This document shows positions 46,336 through 57,812 of a DNA stretch of 64,000 nucleotides, piece after piece. Location of the stretch: the NCBI GenBank assembly GCA_036768485.1, contig JAVLUZ010000153.1, positions 240,215-304,214 of the forward strand. Direction: 5' to 3'. The first letter of the stretch is position 1. Every line of letters begins with the position of its first letter. Under the pieces are notes generated by a model. The model was not told the DNA's origin. It was given only the letters and a program-made list of their open reading frames with translations, and searched no databases. A program made the position numbers and the translations under genes. This DNA is from Mermis nigrescens. Its lineage: Eukaryota > Nematoda > Enoplea > Mermithida > Mermithidae.

Positions 46336-46683
46336 TAGCCCATATTCAGGGGGCAGGATGGCCTCTCGGGAAATAGTGCGTTTTAAACACCGCCAAAACA
46401 GATTTCTAGAGTACTTTTGAACTAGAAAACGCAAGATTTTCCGGCGCTTGGCACCGGATTTCTAGTTCATCAATAGTGTCTGTCTTCTAGCCAACTCAGA
46501 ACAACTATAATTTGAACTGGATATGTAGGAAATATCAAATTTGTTGGGCGCATCGCGCCGAATTATACATTTTCCGTATTGTTTTTCTTTACAAAAGACA
46601 AAGATTGAATTAAAAGGCAAAAATTAAGAAACTGCCTTAAAAATATCGCTCCCCCCAATATAAAATCCTGAATACGGGCACCA
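46336..46683. mobile_element. Family C short copy, degenerate
   Basis: The left end AGCCCATATTCAGGGGG and the right end TCCTGAATACGGGCACC resemble family C termini in inverted orientation. Two GGCGCTT-type motifs lie inside (about 46440 and 46543). Boundaries are approximate. Confidence 0.45.
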
Positions 46684-47400
46684 TGAAAAGAAGCCGAATT
46701 TCACTTTTCTTTCTGATGAATGACAGACTGCTCTGCAAGAAAGAATAAATCAATCAACTTTTCATTATTTCCATCTTTTTACCTGCTAGCTATAATAGCT
46801 AAGGCGTATGACAGCAAATACTTTATTCCTTAGTTGTTGTGGCTTTGAGTTTTTTAGTTTTTAGCCCAAATTTGATTTTGCACCGAAATCCATCAGAAAA
46901 TATGTTGGTTAAAACCTGTAATTCTATCGTATTTCTATTTTTTCCAACAATTTTCAGACAAAATTATGTCGATATTTGAGTTCAGCAAGTCAAATATTTA
47001 AAGAATTTATTTATAGCAGAAACATTTTCTCAGATTTGTTTGCGCCAGGTAGCACTGCAAGAGCGCCAGAAGTCTATCATTTTTAACAAAATCTTAAATA
47101 TTTCGAGGAATATCGAATGATTTTCAATTAAAGTTTTTTACCTGTGAAATTCATTTCAAACTAGGTTTCGGGGATTATAGAATGTTTTACTTTGAGCCAT
47201 TTTTCTTTGTGACGTATTGCCTTTGTGTTCATCTGAAAAAAATGTTATTACTCCTAAAAAAATTTCAAATGACTTATATTCAAAAAAATCGACAACGTAA
47301 GCATTGGTAGCAAAGCGATTTTGATGAAAGTCCAGAAAGGATTCCCGTATGCTGCGCAGTTTAATAGAAAAAGAAGTGGTATGACATCAGGAAATTCGTA
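46684..47400. other. Intergenic, no gene recognised
   Basis: AT-rich sequence without coding character or a recognisable repeat. Confidence 0.45.
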
Positions 47401-47832
47401 CAGGGCCGTATTTAGGGAGGGGCGGAGGGCGCCGCCCACTTGACCGTAAAAAAATTATGATAGGTAATATAATGCACGGAAAGATGGAAAAATCGCATCG
47501 CGTTGTCACAAAATCTTCAAATTTTCGGCGCTTCGCGCCGGATGTCAAGTATTTTCCATAGTTTTGGCCAAGGCACGACCAAAAAATGACACTTTTTATG
47601 GCCTTTCAGGTTAGAAAGAAGTTTTTCAAAAAGTTCAAATTGCTTATCTTAATAAAAAAAGCTTTTTCAGAAAACGTTCAAATTTTATTATCTTAATGGA
47701 TAGAGCGTTGAGAAACGTCGAAAAATGCGGTTTTTGCTCGCTATCCCGACGAATTTTCCATGATATACATGATATAGACCAATTTATGTTGTGTCCGCCC
47801 CCCCCTTGGCCGGATCCTGGATACGGGCCTTA
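47401..47832. mobile_element. Family C short copy, about 430 bp
   Basis: It begins CAGGGCCGTATTTAGGG and ends CCTGGATACGGGCCTTA. A perfect GGCGCTTCGCGCC motif lies near 47525. The flanks AATTCGTA and CATACGTA agree at 6 of 8 positions, a possible decayed 8-bp duplication. Confidence 0.6.
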
Positions 47833-48118
47833 CATACGTATATGTGCAAACACACCTGCTCACAAACGGACGAGGGTAAATTGTGTAGATGCCTAACCTA
47901 CATAGACCTGTACAAAAACTTTGAAAATATACACGAATATGATAATATGAAATATAAGGCTAAACTTTAAAACCGTTCTAAGCGCCAAATTCACATTTTG
48001 ATAAGAATTCAAATTAAACTACTTTGTGTGCATTGGTAAGTAGGTAGGTACATACATATTGATGCTCATTGTGTAGCACACATGCACATACGGAGAGATT
48101 AGATGGATTGTATACAAT

Positions 48119-48650
48119 AATTAGTGGGCGTCACCAAAGTTTTGGGGGGTGGGGGTCACACATGGGCGTGGGAGGTTTAGGGGGTATGCACCCCCCGGAA
48201 GTTTAAATAACCCCCAGAAATCAAAATACCCCCCAGAATTCAAATTTTGAAAATGTTTTTGCTTTTTTAGCGATTTTTTGATGCCATTGGATAGTACTCG
48301 ATGAGAAACGTCGAAGAATAGTGTTTTTTCGCCAAACGACCACTTTTAAGACCATTTTTTGACCCTTTGAAAATTTTTTCACTCTCCCCCCAGAATTTCG
48401 GTGCTGCCCACCTATGGTGGGGTGTAAAATTTTTTCAAAGGTCAAAAATGGCCTTAAAATGGTGGTATGGCAAGAAAACACCATTTTTCAACGTTTCTCA
48501 TCGAGCACTATTCATTGGCATGAAAAAATTGCGAAAAAAACATTAGAAAATTTCATAAATTGAATCCTGAGGGGGGGGTATTTTGGTTTCAAAGGGAGGG
48601 TATTTTGGTTTTTGGAGGTGCATACCCCCAAACCCCCACGCCCAGGTATG
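48119..48650. mobile_element. Family B MITE containing a second family B MITE
   Basis: The outer copy runs from TTAGTGGGCG to CCCAGGTATG and resumes after the inner copy at 48417. No duplication is visible at its outer ends. Confidence 0.7.
48157..48416. mobile_element. Family B MITE nested in another family B MITE, inverted
   Basis: It begins CACACATGGGCG and ends GCCCACCTATG, 260 bp. The flanking GTGGGGGT and GTGGGGTG form an imperfect 8-bp duplication. Orientation is opposite to the host copy, so together they form a large hairpin. Confidence 0.75.
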
Positions 48651-49021
48651 GTGTCCACCCCTCGCTGAAGTGAACGAAAACTAGTTAGTACCTACTTACT
48701 TACTGTCAACTGGTTACAGCCCGAAATAAATCACCTTGTTCTTCAATCGTTTCGACCTGTAAATGAGAATTAGGGCAGCTAAAATCCCAGATTCCATCTT
48801 TAGCTGAATCCATATTCTAGACTTTACCTCTCCGTTTTCACCATGAGAACTTGTGCATATAAGGTGTGTCGCTGCTTGAAAAAATATTTTCCGCTAAAAT
48901 TTTCCGCTACTTTATCGCCTGTTTTTTTGCAAAAGTGCCAAAAAGGAGAGATTTTCAATCAAATCATGAAATTGAGATAAATAGCTCGCATTTTCAATCA
49001 TAACTTTTTTAGGCATTGTAA
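48651..49021. other. Intergenic, no gene recognised
   Basis: AT-rich spacer without coding or repeat signal strong enough to name. Confidence 0.4.
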
Positions 49022-49302
49022 TAAGGATGAACAGCCATTCCTACGTTTGGTTGACACCTACCTTTTGTGTATGCGGTTAGTTTGCTATCAATAAGCGTAT
49101 GTAGAAGCGCTCGGTCGTGGGTTTCATGCATGTAAGGGCGCGAAATTTGGAGGGGTCCCGGCCATCTTTAGGGGAGGGTGAATGACCTCCAAAAATGCCT
49201 AAAGAACGACCAGGAAATTGAACTTTTTCAAAATCAGGAAGGGGGTCAAACATTTTCTGGCTTTCGAGGTGGATAAGGGGTAATCCGACTTTGGGTAAAG
49301 AG

Positions 49303-49556
49303 CATAGGTGGGCGGCACCAAAATTCTGGGGGTGCAATATTTTTGAAACGTCGAAAAATAGCCTTAAAAATAGTGGTATGGCGGAAAACATCATTTTTCA
49401 ACGTTTCTCATCGAGCACTATCCATTGTCATCGAAAAATTGTGAAAAAAACAAAAAATTTCAAAAATTGTATGCTGGGGGGATTTCGATTTCTGATGGGG
49501 GGTATTTTGGTTTCTCGGGGGTACATGCCCTCCAAACCTCCCCACGCCCCAGTGTG
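49303..49556. mobile_element. Family B MITE, 254 bp
   Basis: It starts CATAGGTGGGCGGCACC and ends ACGCCCCAGTGTG, with the usual AAATAGTGGTATGGCGG and CGTTTCTCATCGAGCACTAT interior. No clean duplication remains. It lies inside the element at 49022-50252. Confidence 0.78.
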
Positions 49557-50039
49557 ATGGGCAGATCCCCCATCTCCCTGTTGCATGTATGGACTGGGTT
49601 TCCTAGGTTTTCGAATACGCTGATTCCATCAGTGACATTTTTAAAGTACAAAGTTGCGCGCATAAGCGATTACAAGCGCAAAGCATGGCAAAAATATATG
49701 TCTGGACAGCTGTGGAAGCACGGTACTGGCACCAACTTGAATTCCTAAACCTAGAAAATGGTTCTAAACATCCACTGGGTTGTTATTACCAATATCCTAG
49801 GCTTAGGCCTAATCATGTGCATTCACACTGATGCCAGCGCATGGGCTATGCCTGAGATAAATGATGCAAAAATTGATCCGCCCGCTTAGCTCGCTACGCA
49901 ACTTAGCCTCATTTATGCGTCATTTATGCCTCAGGCCTAGCCCAAGTCTTGCACCAATCTTAATTCTCAAGCAATCCCAGATACCTCCCTGATCGATAAT
50001 AATACAAAAAGTCATGGATAAAGCTTTCTCCAATATTGA

Positions 50040-50110
50040 AATTAACCCTCTTCATCGATTGGTGAAGACGTCAGATTTTGAATCAAGAGGTCCGCGGTTC
50101 GAGTCCAACA
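50040..50110 (+). repeat. tRNA-like segment (possible SINE head)
   Basis: GGTTCGAGTCC is a perfect pol III B box and is preceded at the right distance by an anticodon-like TCAGATTTTGAATCA, which would read UUG as in tRNA-Gln. The T stem and acceptor stem do not pair, so it is not a functional tRNA. Confidence 0.4.
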
Positions 50111-50427
50111 CGCAGCAGCAGCTTTGTCACCGATGGAATCAGCGAATCCAGAAACCTAGAAGAACCGCGACCAAGCGCTTCTACATATGCTTACTACTAG
50201 CAAACTAACCACACACACAAAAGGTAGGTGTCAACCAAATGTAGGAATGGAAAAGCCGGGAGAACATTAAAAGTAATCTACCGAAAAAAATCTTTGTTCA
50301 AGTCTACATTAGGAAGTTTGGCACTTATACAGAATAGTAAGTGCTGTTGTGCAAAGTATAGTCGCCGCAACAGTTATTGATTTTTTCAAAATTCTTGATT
50401 TTTCCTAGATTTATGTGAGTGGTAGTA

Positions 50428-50511
50428 CTCCCGCTTAGGTCGGTATCGCTCCCGCTTAGGTCAGTATTGCTCCCACTTGGGTCGTTATCACTCCCGCTCA
50501 GGTCGAGATCC
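50428..50511. repeat. Four tandem copies of a 21-bp unit
   Basis: The unit is CTCCCGCTTAGGTCGGTATC plus one base; the copies differ at a few positions. It is unrelated to the 21-bp satellite at 10.9-12.5 kb. Confidence 0.88.
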
Positions 50512-50967
50512 AGGCATTAGTTTATCTGATGACGTCATAATAGTTACTGTTTTGTAGAAGTACCATAAGAACATTTGATCCGTACACTACAACTTCTCCC
50601 AATTGTCAGGTTCAAAAAATGCAACGCTTTACACTTATGCTCTAAATGCCTGCTTTAAGTGAATGGCGTAGAGTTGGGGTGATCCCTAATTTCGAACTCA
50701 TTTAATTCTACTTACATATGATACAGTGATAACTGAAGACAAATCCAAATTAAAGTAATGGTCGCGATTAAAAATTCGTCGTCATGATAAGCATATAAAT
50801 GCAAAACGTAAAAGTTCGCTGATAGGCAGATTGATGGTGAACCTAGAGAAAAACTAAGCGAGGTATAGCGTTGCTAAAATCCATGATGTCGACACAAAAG
50901 ACACTGAGTCTTCCTATTGGAATTCAGGGCATCAGGTTGAGACTGATTGCTGAATGTGTAATTATAG

Positions 50968-51160
50968 CGTCAGCTCAAGAGAAGCTGAGCCACAGGCTCG
51001 GGGATCAGCAGCTAAAGATTAGCCGCTCTCTTGGCATTAGCAACAGAGGCTGAGCCACGCATTTGGCGTCAGCTGCAAGGCTGAGTCATGCACAGTTGGC
51101 ATCAGCAGCAAAGGCTGAGCCGCTCATCTGGCTTCAGCAACAAGGGTTAAGCAATTTCGC
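50968..51160. repeat. About five tandem copies of a 35-bp GGCTGAGCC repeat
   Basis: AGGCTGAGCCACGCA, TTGGCGTCAGC and related words alternate at about 31-37 bp intervals. No coding evidence. Confidence 0.75.
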
Positions 51161-53094
51161 CGCCGCTCTAATCCGAATTTTATAGTTTTTGTAGTCATGC
51201 GGTCTAGCAGGGAGGGGATTAAAGTGAAGCTTAATCCAGACAGGTCTGATGAGATCAGTTTTGCTTACTTAAGCCAGTGATATATTTTTCATGAGATCCG
51301 CTTATATTATATGTGTGTTGATTTGATAGAACCTTCGCCTTTCTGACCTCTTTTTACCTCCCACATCCGCTGTACTTTCTGCAGCTCTTTTGGTCTTACC
51401 GCTTATTGTATCAATTTCATTATGCGCATTCTGCTACACTGAAAGGAATTTGTTGCATGCTATGTGTTCCACCATTTTAATACTTTATCACACCTCCCAA
51501 TCATACTTGCACATGGTCAGGGTCGGCAAGTGGAAGAGAAATCCCAAAAATCAAGAAGAGTAAATTTAATGTTCACGAGTTTTTGCTGTTTTAACGATCA
51601 ATATGGTCGAAATAGCCTATAAAACGTTGTAACGTGGTAATCTCTAATATGCAATGCATTTTTAGTCCATCGACTGCATTGTATCACTTTTAACACTGAA
51701 AAATGCAAAACTTTATCAATTTTGGGCTCTTCTTGGGTGCAAAAATGATGCAAAAAACGTTCCAACAGCTCAAAATCGTCGAACAGTACCTGTTCAGCTG
51801 ACCCTTCAGTGGAGTAATATCCTCTCCCCTCCCTACGTGCATATATGCTCCCAATGCTGATTGATAGATAATGTTAAGTGAATTCCTGTTTATTTTGCGT
51901 TGTCAGATCCATTTAAGTTTGGACTCCCAGCCACTCTTTGGCTTTTATATCGCTTAAATCAACTTTAGCATTGTCTGGAATTTCCTTTAAATCCCTTTTT
52001 TAGAGTCAATACATCTACCATTTACATATCTTCCGCTTATATTCGCATTCGCTTTCTCTTTTCAGTCGCCGCTTTTCTCTGCATGTCATGCTTGAACGTT
52101 CAGCAAAAACGCGATACTTACAAACAACATACAGTTCTTTTGCATCACAATACAGTTAAGCCGGTTTTACAGTATTTTCGACCTTAATATATAGTTTTAA
52201 ATGGTTCATGAAATTAATACATTTACATAGGAAGATATGTGTAAATTGATCACATAAATAAGAAGAGACATTCTACTGCTTAGGTTCTATCTTGACACAA
52301 CACATACTTTACATCGGAAAGCACAATGCTGGAAAGTGAGGAAAAAGACAATACAGTCATCACTCAGACAATAAAATAAAAACTGTGCTTGAATATTTAC
52401 GCGACGCAACTAAAAGGATGAAGAAAACTTAAAGCTCAGCTTGAATTCCAAAATGGCAAACCAAACTTCATGGCTGACTATTTCAAACGCAAATACGAAT
52501 TATTTAAAAGCTGAGCCATGCTTTCTCTTTATTTAGCAAACGATTGGCTCGCGTGGTTTGGCTTGAACCGCTGATTTTGTTATCGGATCAGTGTTGCCAG
52601 GTCGAAATTTTAAAAAGTGCCAAAATTTTCCCTAAAATTGCCAAAAAGTACGACTTTTGACCGAAAAATTACCGGAAAAATTCCGACTTCCAAGGTACAT
52701 TTTTGACATTACAGAACCTGTTCAGGTGACATTCAAGAAGTTTTTCTGATTGTAGAGCCAGTATTGACTACGTTTCAGAACAAAACGCAGTGTAAAACAA
52801 TTTATTCATTCACGATTATGACCAAACTCACTTAATTAGAGCATGTGCGGTAATTTATTGAGCGGATCACCCGATTAAAGCAAAAACAGTTTAAAGTGGT
52901 TTATTGAGCAGGATAACGAGCAAAAAGACATTCGATCAAAGCAAACACATTTTAAAACGATTCACTGAGCATTACAATCAGCAAAATTCGCTCAATTTCT
53001 ACCGCAAACGGTCAAAAGGAATTTTTGCAATAAAAAAGGCTGCAATCGGCTTAGCATGGCCTAGACAATAATAGCAAGTAATAAAATTAAATCT
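51161..53094. other. AT-rich intergenic, no gene recognised
   Basis: No credible frame. CAGCTCAAAATCGTCGAACA near 51767 resembles sequence near 8225 and 36510. A faint set of AACAGTTTAAAGTGGTTTATTGAGC-like phrases recurs at 52880-52970. Confidence 0.45.
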
Positions 53095-53340
53095 GTCCAA
53101 CCTTAGCGCCGGGAAATTTTTGAAATTTTACCTCTAAAATGCATTTTTGCACAACAAAACTTGTCCAGATCCGTGCAGCAGATGAGGAGTATTTTCAATC
53201 GTAATGAAGTTCTAGAGCAATTTGTTGATAAAAATGCTTGAATCCGCGCGCGGCTTAAGCATCAATAAGAGACAATCTTGGAATTTCACCATTCTAGAAC
53301 GCATTTTTGCATTACAAATATTTTCCACAATTTGAACCAA
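53095..53340. repeat. Dispersed copy of the 180-bp repeat
   Basis: It shares AAATGCATTTTTGCA, TTTTCAATCGTAATGAAGTT, TGATAAAAATGC and GCGCGGCTTAAGCATCAATA with the tandem units at 15400-15960, in the same orientation. Confidence 0.75.
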
Positions 53341-53799
53341 GCCAAGCCCAGAATTTTTTCCACATCTCAAAATTTTAGTTCACAAAAAACTCAAAATGTG
53401 GGAAATCGGTGATTGTTTTCGTTTCAGTAAAATTTTGAGAGAAAATCCCAGATTTGCTATTTTCTGGATGAAGATGGATTTTTATGAAAATTGGCACAAT
53501 TTCTGGCAGTCTTTGTATGAAAATGACAAAGAGTTTCGATTAAAATTTTGCACAAAACGGAAAATCAATGCTGAATTCGTGATCAGCATGCTAAATTACC
53601 CAGAAATGCGATTTTCGGAAGTTTTTTGCATTTTTTACAAAAACGGCAACAAGTAAGGAGTATTTCATCCAATATTATGCTCAAAAGGGACAATAGGTGC
53701 TGGATTCATAATCAGCATGAAACACTGCCCCAGAATAACGACTGTAAATTTTAAGAAAATGGAATGGCACGGATTAGGTACGGAAAGGAATGCCAAATA

Positions 53800-54101
53800 A
53801 ATATGCAACGCAAGGCACGCGCCAGGGATGGGAAAAACCCAGATTTGAAAATTTTGAATTTTGGGTTTTTTGATTGTTTTTTTTTTGTTTTCTTCTGGAT
53901 TTTTGTTTTTTGTGTTTTTTTTATTTTATTCGGGTTTTATTCGGGTTTTATTGGGTTTTTTTATTTAAATGGCAACTAGAGCTACATACAGTAGCTGGGA
54001 ATACTTCCAACAGCTGCAAGACACGAAACAAACAAAGAGCAACAACTTTATTCAGCTAACATTGAAATACAACAACAAAATCGATCGTTCATGGCGACTG
54101 C

Positions 54102-54200
<99 letters not shown>

Positions 54201-55425
54201 TTCTCTTCTATGTTCGGATATTACCAGATTTTACTCAGAAAATGCACTGGCTCTCAAAAAATATTAGGAAATAGGGATGCCATATCAGGCTCGTAACCAT
54301 TTTCCTATACAATTAAATTGCACACTTGCAAGTATGTTTAGAAATAATGGCAATTGTAAGCTAGGGGCTGATATTTTTGAGTATGGCCATTGTGTTGACC
54401 AGACTGAACTTAGTTTGCCTTAACTAGTCTTAACTAGCAAAGGAGCATCATAAAGCAAACAAAAAGAGATTGGAATCACAATTTGAATCACCTACAGTAG
54501 GTATTTATTTCAGTCTATTTAAAAAAATTGGTAGCCTGTGGATAAAAACCCAAAAAACCCAGGAAACCCAAAACCCAATGATTAATTTTTTGGTGAGGGT
54601 AAAATCCAAAACCGAAACCGGAACGAGACTCAGGACAAATGGGTAAAATCTGTAACCGGAACCAGACTCAAAACAAATGGGTAAAATCCGGAACCGCAAC
54701 CAGACTCAGGACAATGAGTAAAATCCGGAACCGGAACCGAGACCGGACTCAGGACAAATGGGTTAAATCCGGACAATCGATAAGGATATTGTATTAGATA
54801 TGTAAGGTCGGACTGGCCGGGACCGGAATATCAATCAGAACAATGACAAAATCAATATAATGGGAGTAAGGTAGTTCCGGATCTATGCGAGATGTCCAAA
54901 TGGGGCCTGATGGAGGTTCACAATCGCCACTAAGGTCCATGAGCGCCACTGATGTTCACAAGCACCACCGGGGTTCACAAGTGTCACCAGGGTTCACAAG
55001 CACCACCGGGGTTCACAAGCGCCATTGTATTGATTTTGTCATTGTCCTGATTGATTGCCCGGATTTTACCCAATTCGTCCTGTCCCGGCCAGTCCGACCA
55101 AACATATCTAATACATAAACCTCATTTTGTCATTGTCCTGGATGATTGTCCGGTTCCGGCAAGTCCGACCCTACATATCTAATACATTGTGCTGATCTTT
55201 TCATTGTCCTGATTGATTATCCGGATTTTACCCATTCGTCCTGAGTCTGGTTCCGGTTTCGGTTCCTGATTTTTCCTCAATTGTCCTGAGTCTGGTTCCG
55301 GTTCCGGTTCCGGATTTTACCTTTTTTCTGATTTTTGCACCCAAAAAAAACCCACAAAAAAACCCAAAAAAAACATATTCGAAAAACCCAGCCTCGCGAA
55401 CCCTGGCATGCACCCAGGGGGTTGC
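53800..55425. mobile_element. Inverted-end element with CCGGAACC repeats and a long (TA)n
   Basis: GCAAGGCACGCGCCAGGG near 53810 mirrors CCCTGGCATGCACCC and TTGCCTTGC near 55402-55432. Inside lie T-rich sequence with GGGTTTT words, the (TA)n run, four copies of a 40-46-bp unit (GGGTAAAATCCGGAACCGGA) at 54597-54775, four to five copies of a 19-bp GGGGTTCACAAGCACCACC unit at 54915-55025, and inverted copies of the TAGATATGTAAGGTCGGACT block at 54794 and 55080-55110. No gene is seen. Confidence 0.5.
54104..54198. repeat. (TA)n microsatellite, about 47 repeats
   Basis: An uninterrupted alternation of A and T over about 95 bp. Confidence 0.98.
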
Positions 55426-55554
55426 CTTGCCAAGTGCTCTTGTCAAAAACCCTTAATTTTAAGCTCACACTGCTTGAAAAAACCACCAACCAATGGTTAA
55501 GCATAGGCATAAAAGACCTCAATCACTCAAAAATGCCTCCAACGGCCTTCAAAT

Positions 55555-56010
55555 CAGGCATGTAGCTGACCGTCCTATTTTTTTCTTTCTGGGAAGGCCA
55601 ACACCATTTCTGGGGGACTAAGCCCAAAAAGGCCAAAAATAGCACAAAATAATATTTAAAAAGTCCTATTTTTAGGATTTCTCTGAACTTTGGGGGGTCC
55701 GGACCACACCTGGGCGTGGGGGGTTTGGGGAATATGCACCCCCCCAGAAACCAAAATACCCCCCCCTCCCCCAGAAATCAAAATACCCCCAGAATTCAAT
55801 TTTTGAAAATTTTTTTTCGTTTTTTTCGCAATTTTTTGATGACAATGGATAGTGCTTGATGAGGAAACGGTCGAAAAATGGTGTTTTTATCGCCATACCA
55901 CCATTTTTATGGCCATTTTTTGACCTTCCAAAAATCTTGCATCCCCCCCAGAATTTTCTTGCTGCCCACGTATGGTCCGGACCCCCCCCCCCCCCAGAGC
56001 TACGTGCCTG
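55555..56010. mobile_element. Family A MITE interrupted by a family B MITE
   Basis: It begins CAGGCATGTAGCTGACCG and ends AGCTACGTGCCTG, flanked by CTTCAAAT and CTCCAAAT (7 of 8 match). Without the insert it is about 180 bp. Confidence 0.88.
55705..55974. mobile_element. Family B MITE nested in family A, 270 bp
   Basis: It starts CACACCTGGGCG and ends GCCCACGTATG, with a perfect 8-bp duplication GTCCGGAC (55697-55704 and 55975-55982) taken from the GGGGGTCCGGACCCC segment of the host family A element. Confidence 0.94.
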
Positions 56011-56338
56011 CTCCAAATAAGCCCCAAAATAGGAGGAACTTGGCGACCCTCTGAATGCACCGCACAACGCCCACGAAGCTACAGTAATTATTTGTTAGAC
56101 TAGATAAAGGCACTTTTGTCACCTAATGGATCAAAATGCAAACTTACTAAAATGTACCTGCTGATCTCAAAAATGAGCCACAAAAAAATTCCATAAACCT
56201 GCTGGACCTCAGTGAAAAAGTGCCAAAATGGCATTGAGAGTTTCAACCTGGCAACACTATACCGGATATTTAATAACAGTAACACGTTCAATATACTGTA
56301 TATGGTTTATCTAGTTTCACATGCATTTTTGATACCTA

Positions 56339-56875
56339 TAGTCTGTTTCATTTATCCGATCCGACAGCTTATTCAGTAAATGTTTTCGGAGGCTACAGTA
56401 ACCCCTTTCTTTCTTATTTACTGTAGGTCGCCAGATCGTAGCAAAGATGGGGTTTTCGATAACATTTTCGCGACATAATTTATTTTCGTCTTCCAGCAGA
56501 TCAATCAAATTACAGATAAAAATCGCGTATTCAGCTTATCCTGAGTGGACACTTTAAACACAATAAACTAAAATAATAAGAAACGCTGCGAACTCCCGCA
56601 TAGCACAGTGTCAAAACGTCTGCTTGTCGTCAAAGCAACCCAGGTTCGACTCCAGCCGGTATCTTTTTATTTAGCACACTTACTCTTGTATGTTATAGCA
56701 CTGATTAAATGCTTAAATTTAATTTATGTGGGTGGATTAGTGCATTAAAAATTGAAGAATTCCAGCCACTCGCCCTCACTGAGCTGATCTGACGAATTAC
56801 AGTAATCCGTCTTGTTTCGCTTTCTGTAGCCTTTAAAAATTGACTAAAAAGCTCTCGAATAAATGAAATAGACTA
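56339..56875. mobile_element. Family G MITE, TA-flanked, 537 bp
   Basis: TAGTCTGTTTCATTTATCCG at the left and the inverted CGAATAAATGAAATAGACTA at the right are bounded by TA (56337-56338 and 56876-56877). TA duplication suggests Tc1/mariner-like mobilisation. It contains a tRNA-like segment near 56595-56668. Confidence 0.82.
56595..56668 (+). repeat. tRNA-like segment within the family G MITE
   Basis: TAGCACAGTGTC resembles an A box, TGCTT-GTCGTCA-AAGCA forms a perfect 5-bp anticodon-like stem, and GGTTCGACTCC is a B box; TTTTT follows. The T and acceptor stems pair poorly, so it is a tRNA-derived sequence rather than a working tRNA. Confidence 0.45.
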
Positions 56876-57169
56876 TAACAAGTTCACCACTTCGCCACCT
56901 CTTTGCCCTGATAGATACTCAGTTCAACGGTAGGTAATCAACAATAAGAAGGCCTAATTTAACAGTTTCAAGTTTACCACCCACTACTTATGAGACTGAA
57001 ATTAAGTTTATCATTTTTTAACTTGGCGCAAGAAACGAATGTCACTGTCGTGCTGCGAATCTGGCGGCGCTAAATTAGGCTGTTTCGTACTATAAGTAGG
57101 TATATATGTATGTATGTACATATGCACATACATACATATGTATATGCATATACAGTAGGTAGGTACCAA

Positions 57170-57334
57170 TTGTCTGTTTCAACACAAGTTTGAGCATAAA
57201 TTTTACAAACTATATCCGACAATAAGCCGAAAGACTGCGATTATAGCATTGATTTAATATACAATTATCGTAATCCGTCGGCTTACTTTCAAAAATTATT
57301 AAAATTCATGTCAAAACTTATGTGAAACAGACTA
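57170..57334. mobile_element. Family G MITE, about 165 bp, with diverged neighbours
   Basis: TGTCTGTTTCAACACAAGTT is inverted at the right as AACTTATGTGAAACAGACTA, followed by TA. Related interiors (GACAATAAGCTGACAGATTG, GCGATTATAGCATTG) recur at 57385-57500 and 58285-58395, making three diverged copies. Confidence 0.7.
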
Positions 57335-57503
57335 TAATAAGGACACTCGGTTCCAGAACGAAATCATGCGCAAGATAAAATCCACAATAAGCTGACAGAT
57401 TGCGATTATTGCATTGTTCTTACATATAATTATCGTAAGATTCCAGCCTGATGTCGATAAAAATTTTTAAAATATATGCACAAACTTATGTGAAACATAC
57501 TTT

Positions 57504-57725
57504 ATGTGCCTACCTTTTCTGAAATTTCATTCATTGATTACTCAATCTCCTATTGATATAAGGCCACCCGAATCCGTTCGTTTATCGAAAAGCCATATGA
57601 GCAATTACAGCAGGACGAAAGAAAATGATCCGCAGGTTTATGGCAACATGGCTGCTTCACGGTTCTCTACATGTCACTGCCAAAATGTGGCACGAAACAC
57701 TGTTGTACGAAGGACGGCGTTATAG
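57504..57725 (+). other. Unproven reading frame with a carbonic-anhydrase-like phrase
   Basis: A 73-codon frame contains TQSPIDIRPPESVRL, close to the QSPI(N/D)I start of carbonic anhydrases, followed by SHMSNYSRTKENDP. The next conserved element (NNGH-V) is not found and there are no clear splice borders. It may be a chance match or a relic exon. Confidence 0.2.
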
Positions 57726-57812
57726 CCAAGAAGTTAGAGATGCCGGGAGACTATGTAAGCCTTTTACGTGAAATAAATGTATTATAGTGTGAATTTATAC
57801 AAGTTGATATTG

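Larger units (their letters stand above)
49022..50252. mobile_element. Element with about 100-200-bp inverted ends, interrupted by later insertions
   Basis: CCATTCCTACGTTTGGTTGA at 49030 is the reverse complement of the sequence ending near 50250, and the match continues through ACACCTACCTTTTGTG, GTAGAAGCGCT and GTCG. After an insertion of about 470 bp the left arm resumes near 49603 with CCTAGGTTTTCGAATACGCT and GATTCCATC, matching 50128-50160. The right arm alone contains the tRNA-like segment at 50040-50110. Confidence 0.6.

Noticed and set aside
48221..49394. Minus-strand frames of about 90-105 codons
   Set aside because: They consist of family B MITE sequence and repeat wherever a family B copy occurs.
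50040..50110. Functional tRNA-Gln gene
   Set aside because: Only the B box and anticodon loop look right; the T stem and acceptor stem do not pair.
56595..56668. Functional tRNA gene
   Set aside because: The anticodon stem is perfect but the T stem has mismatches and no acceptor stem forms.
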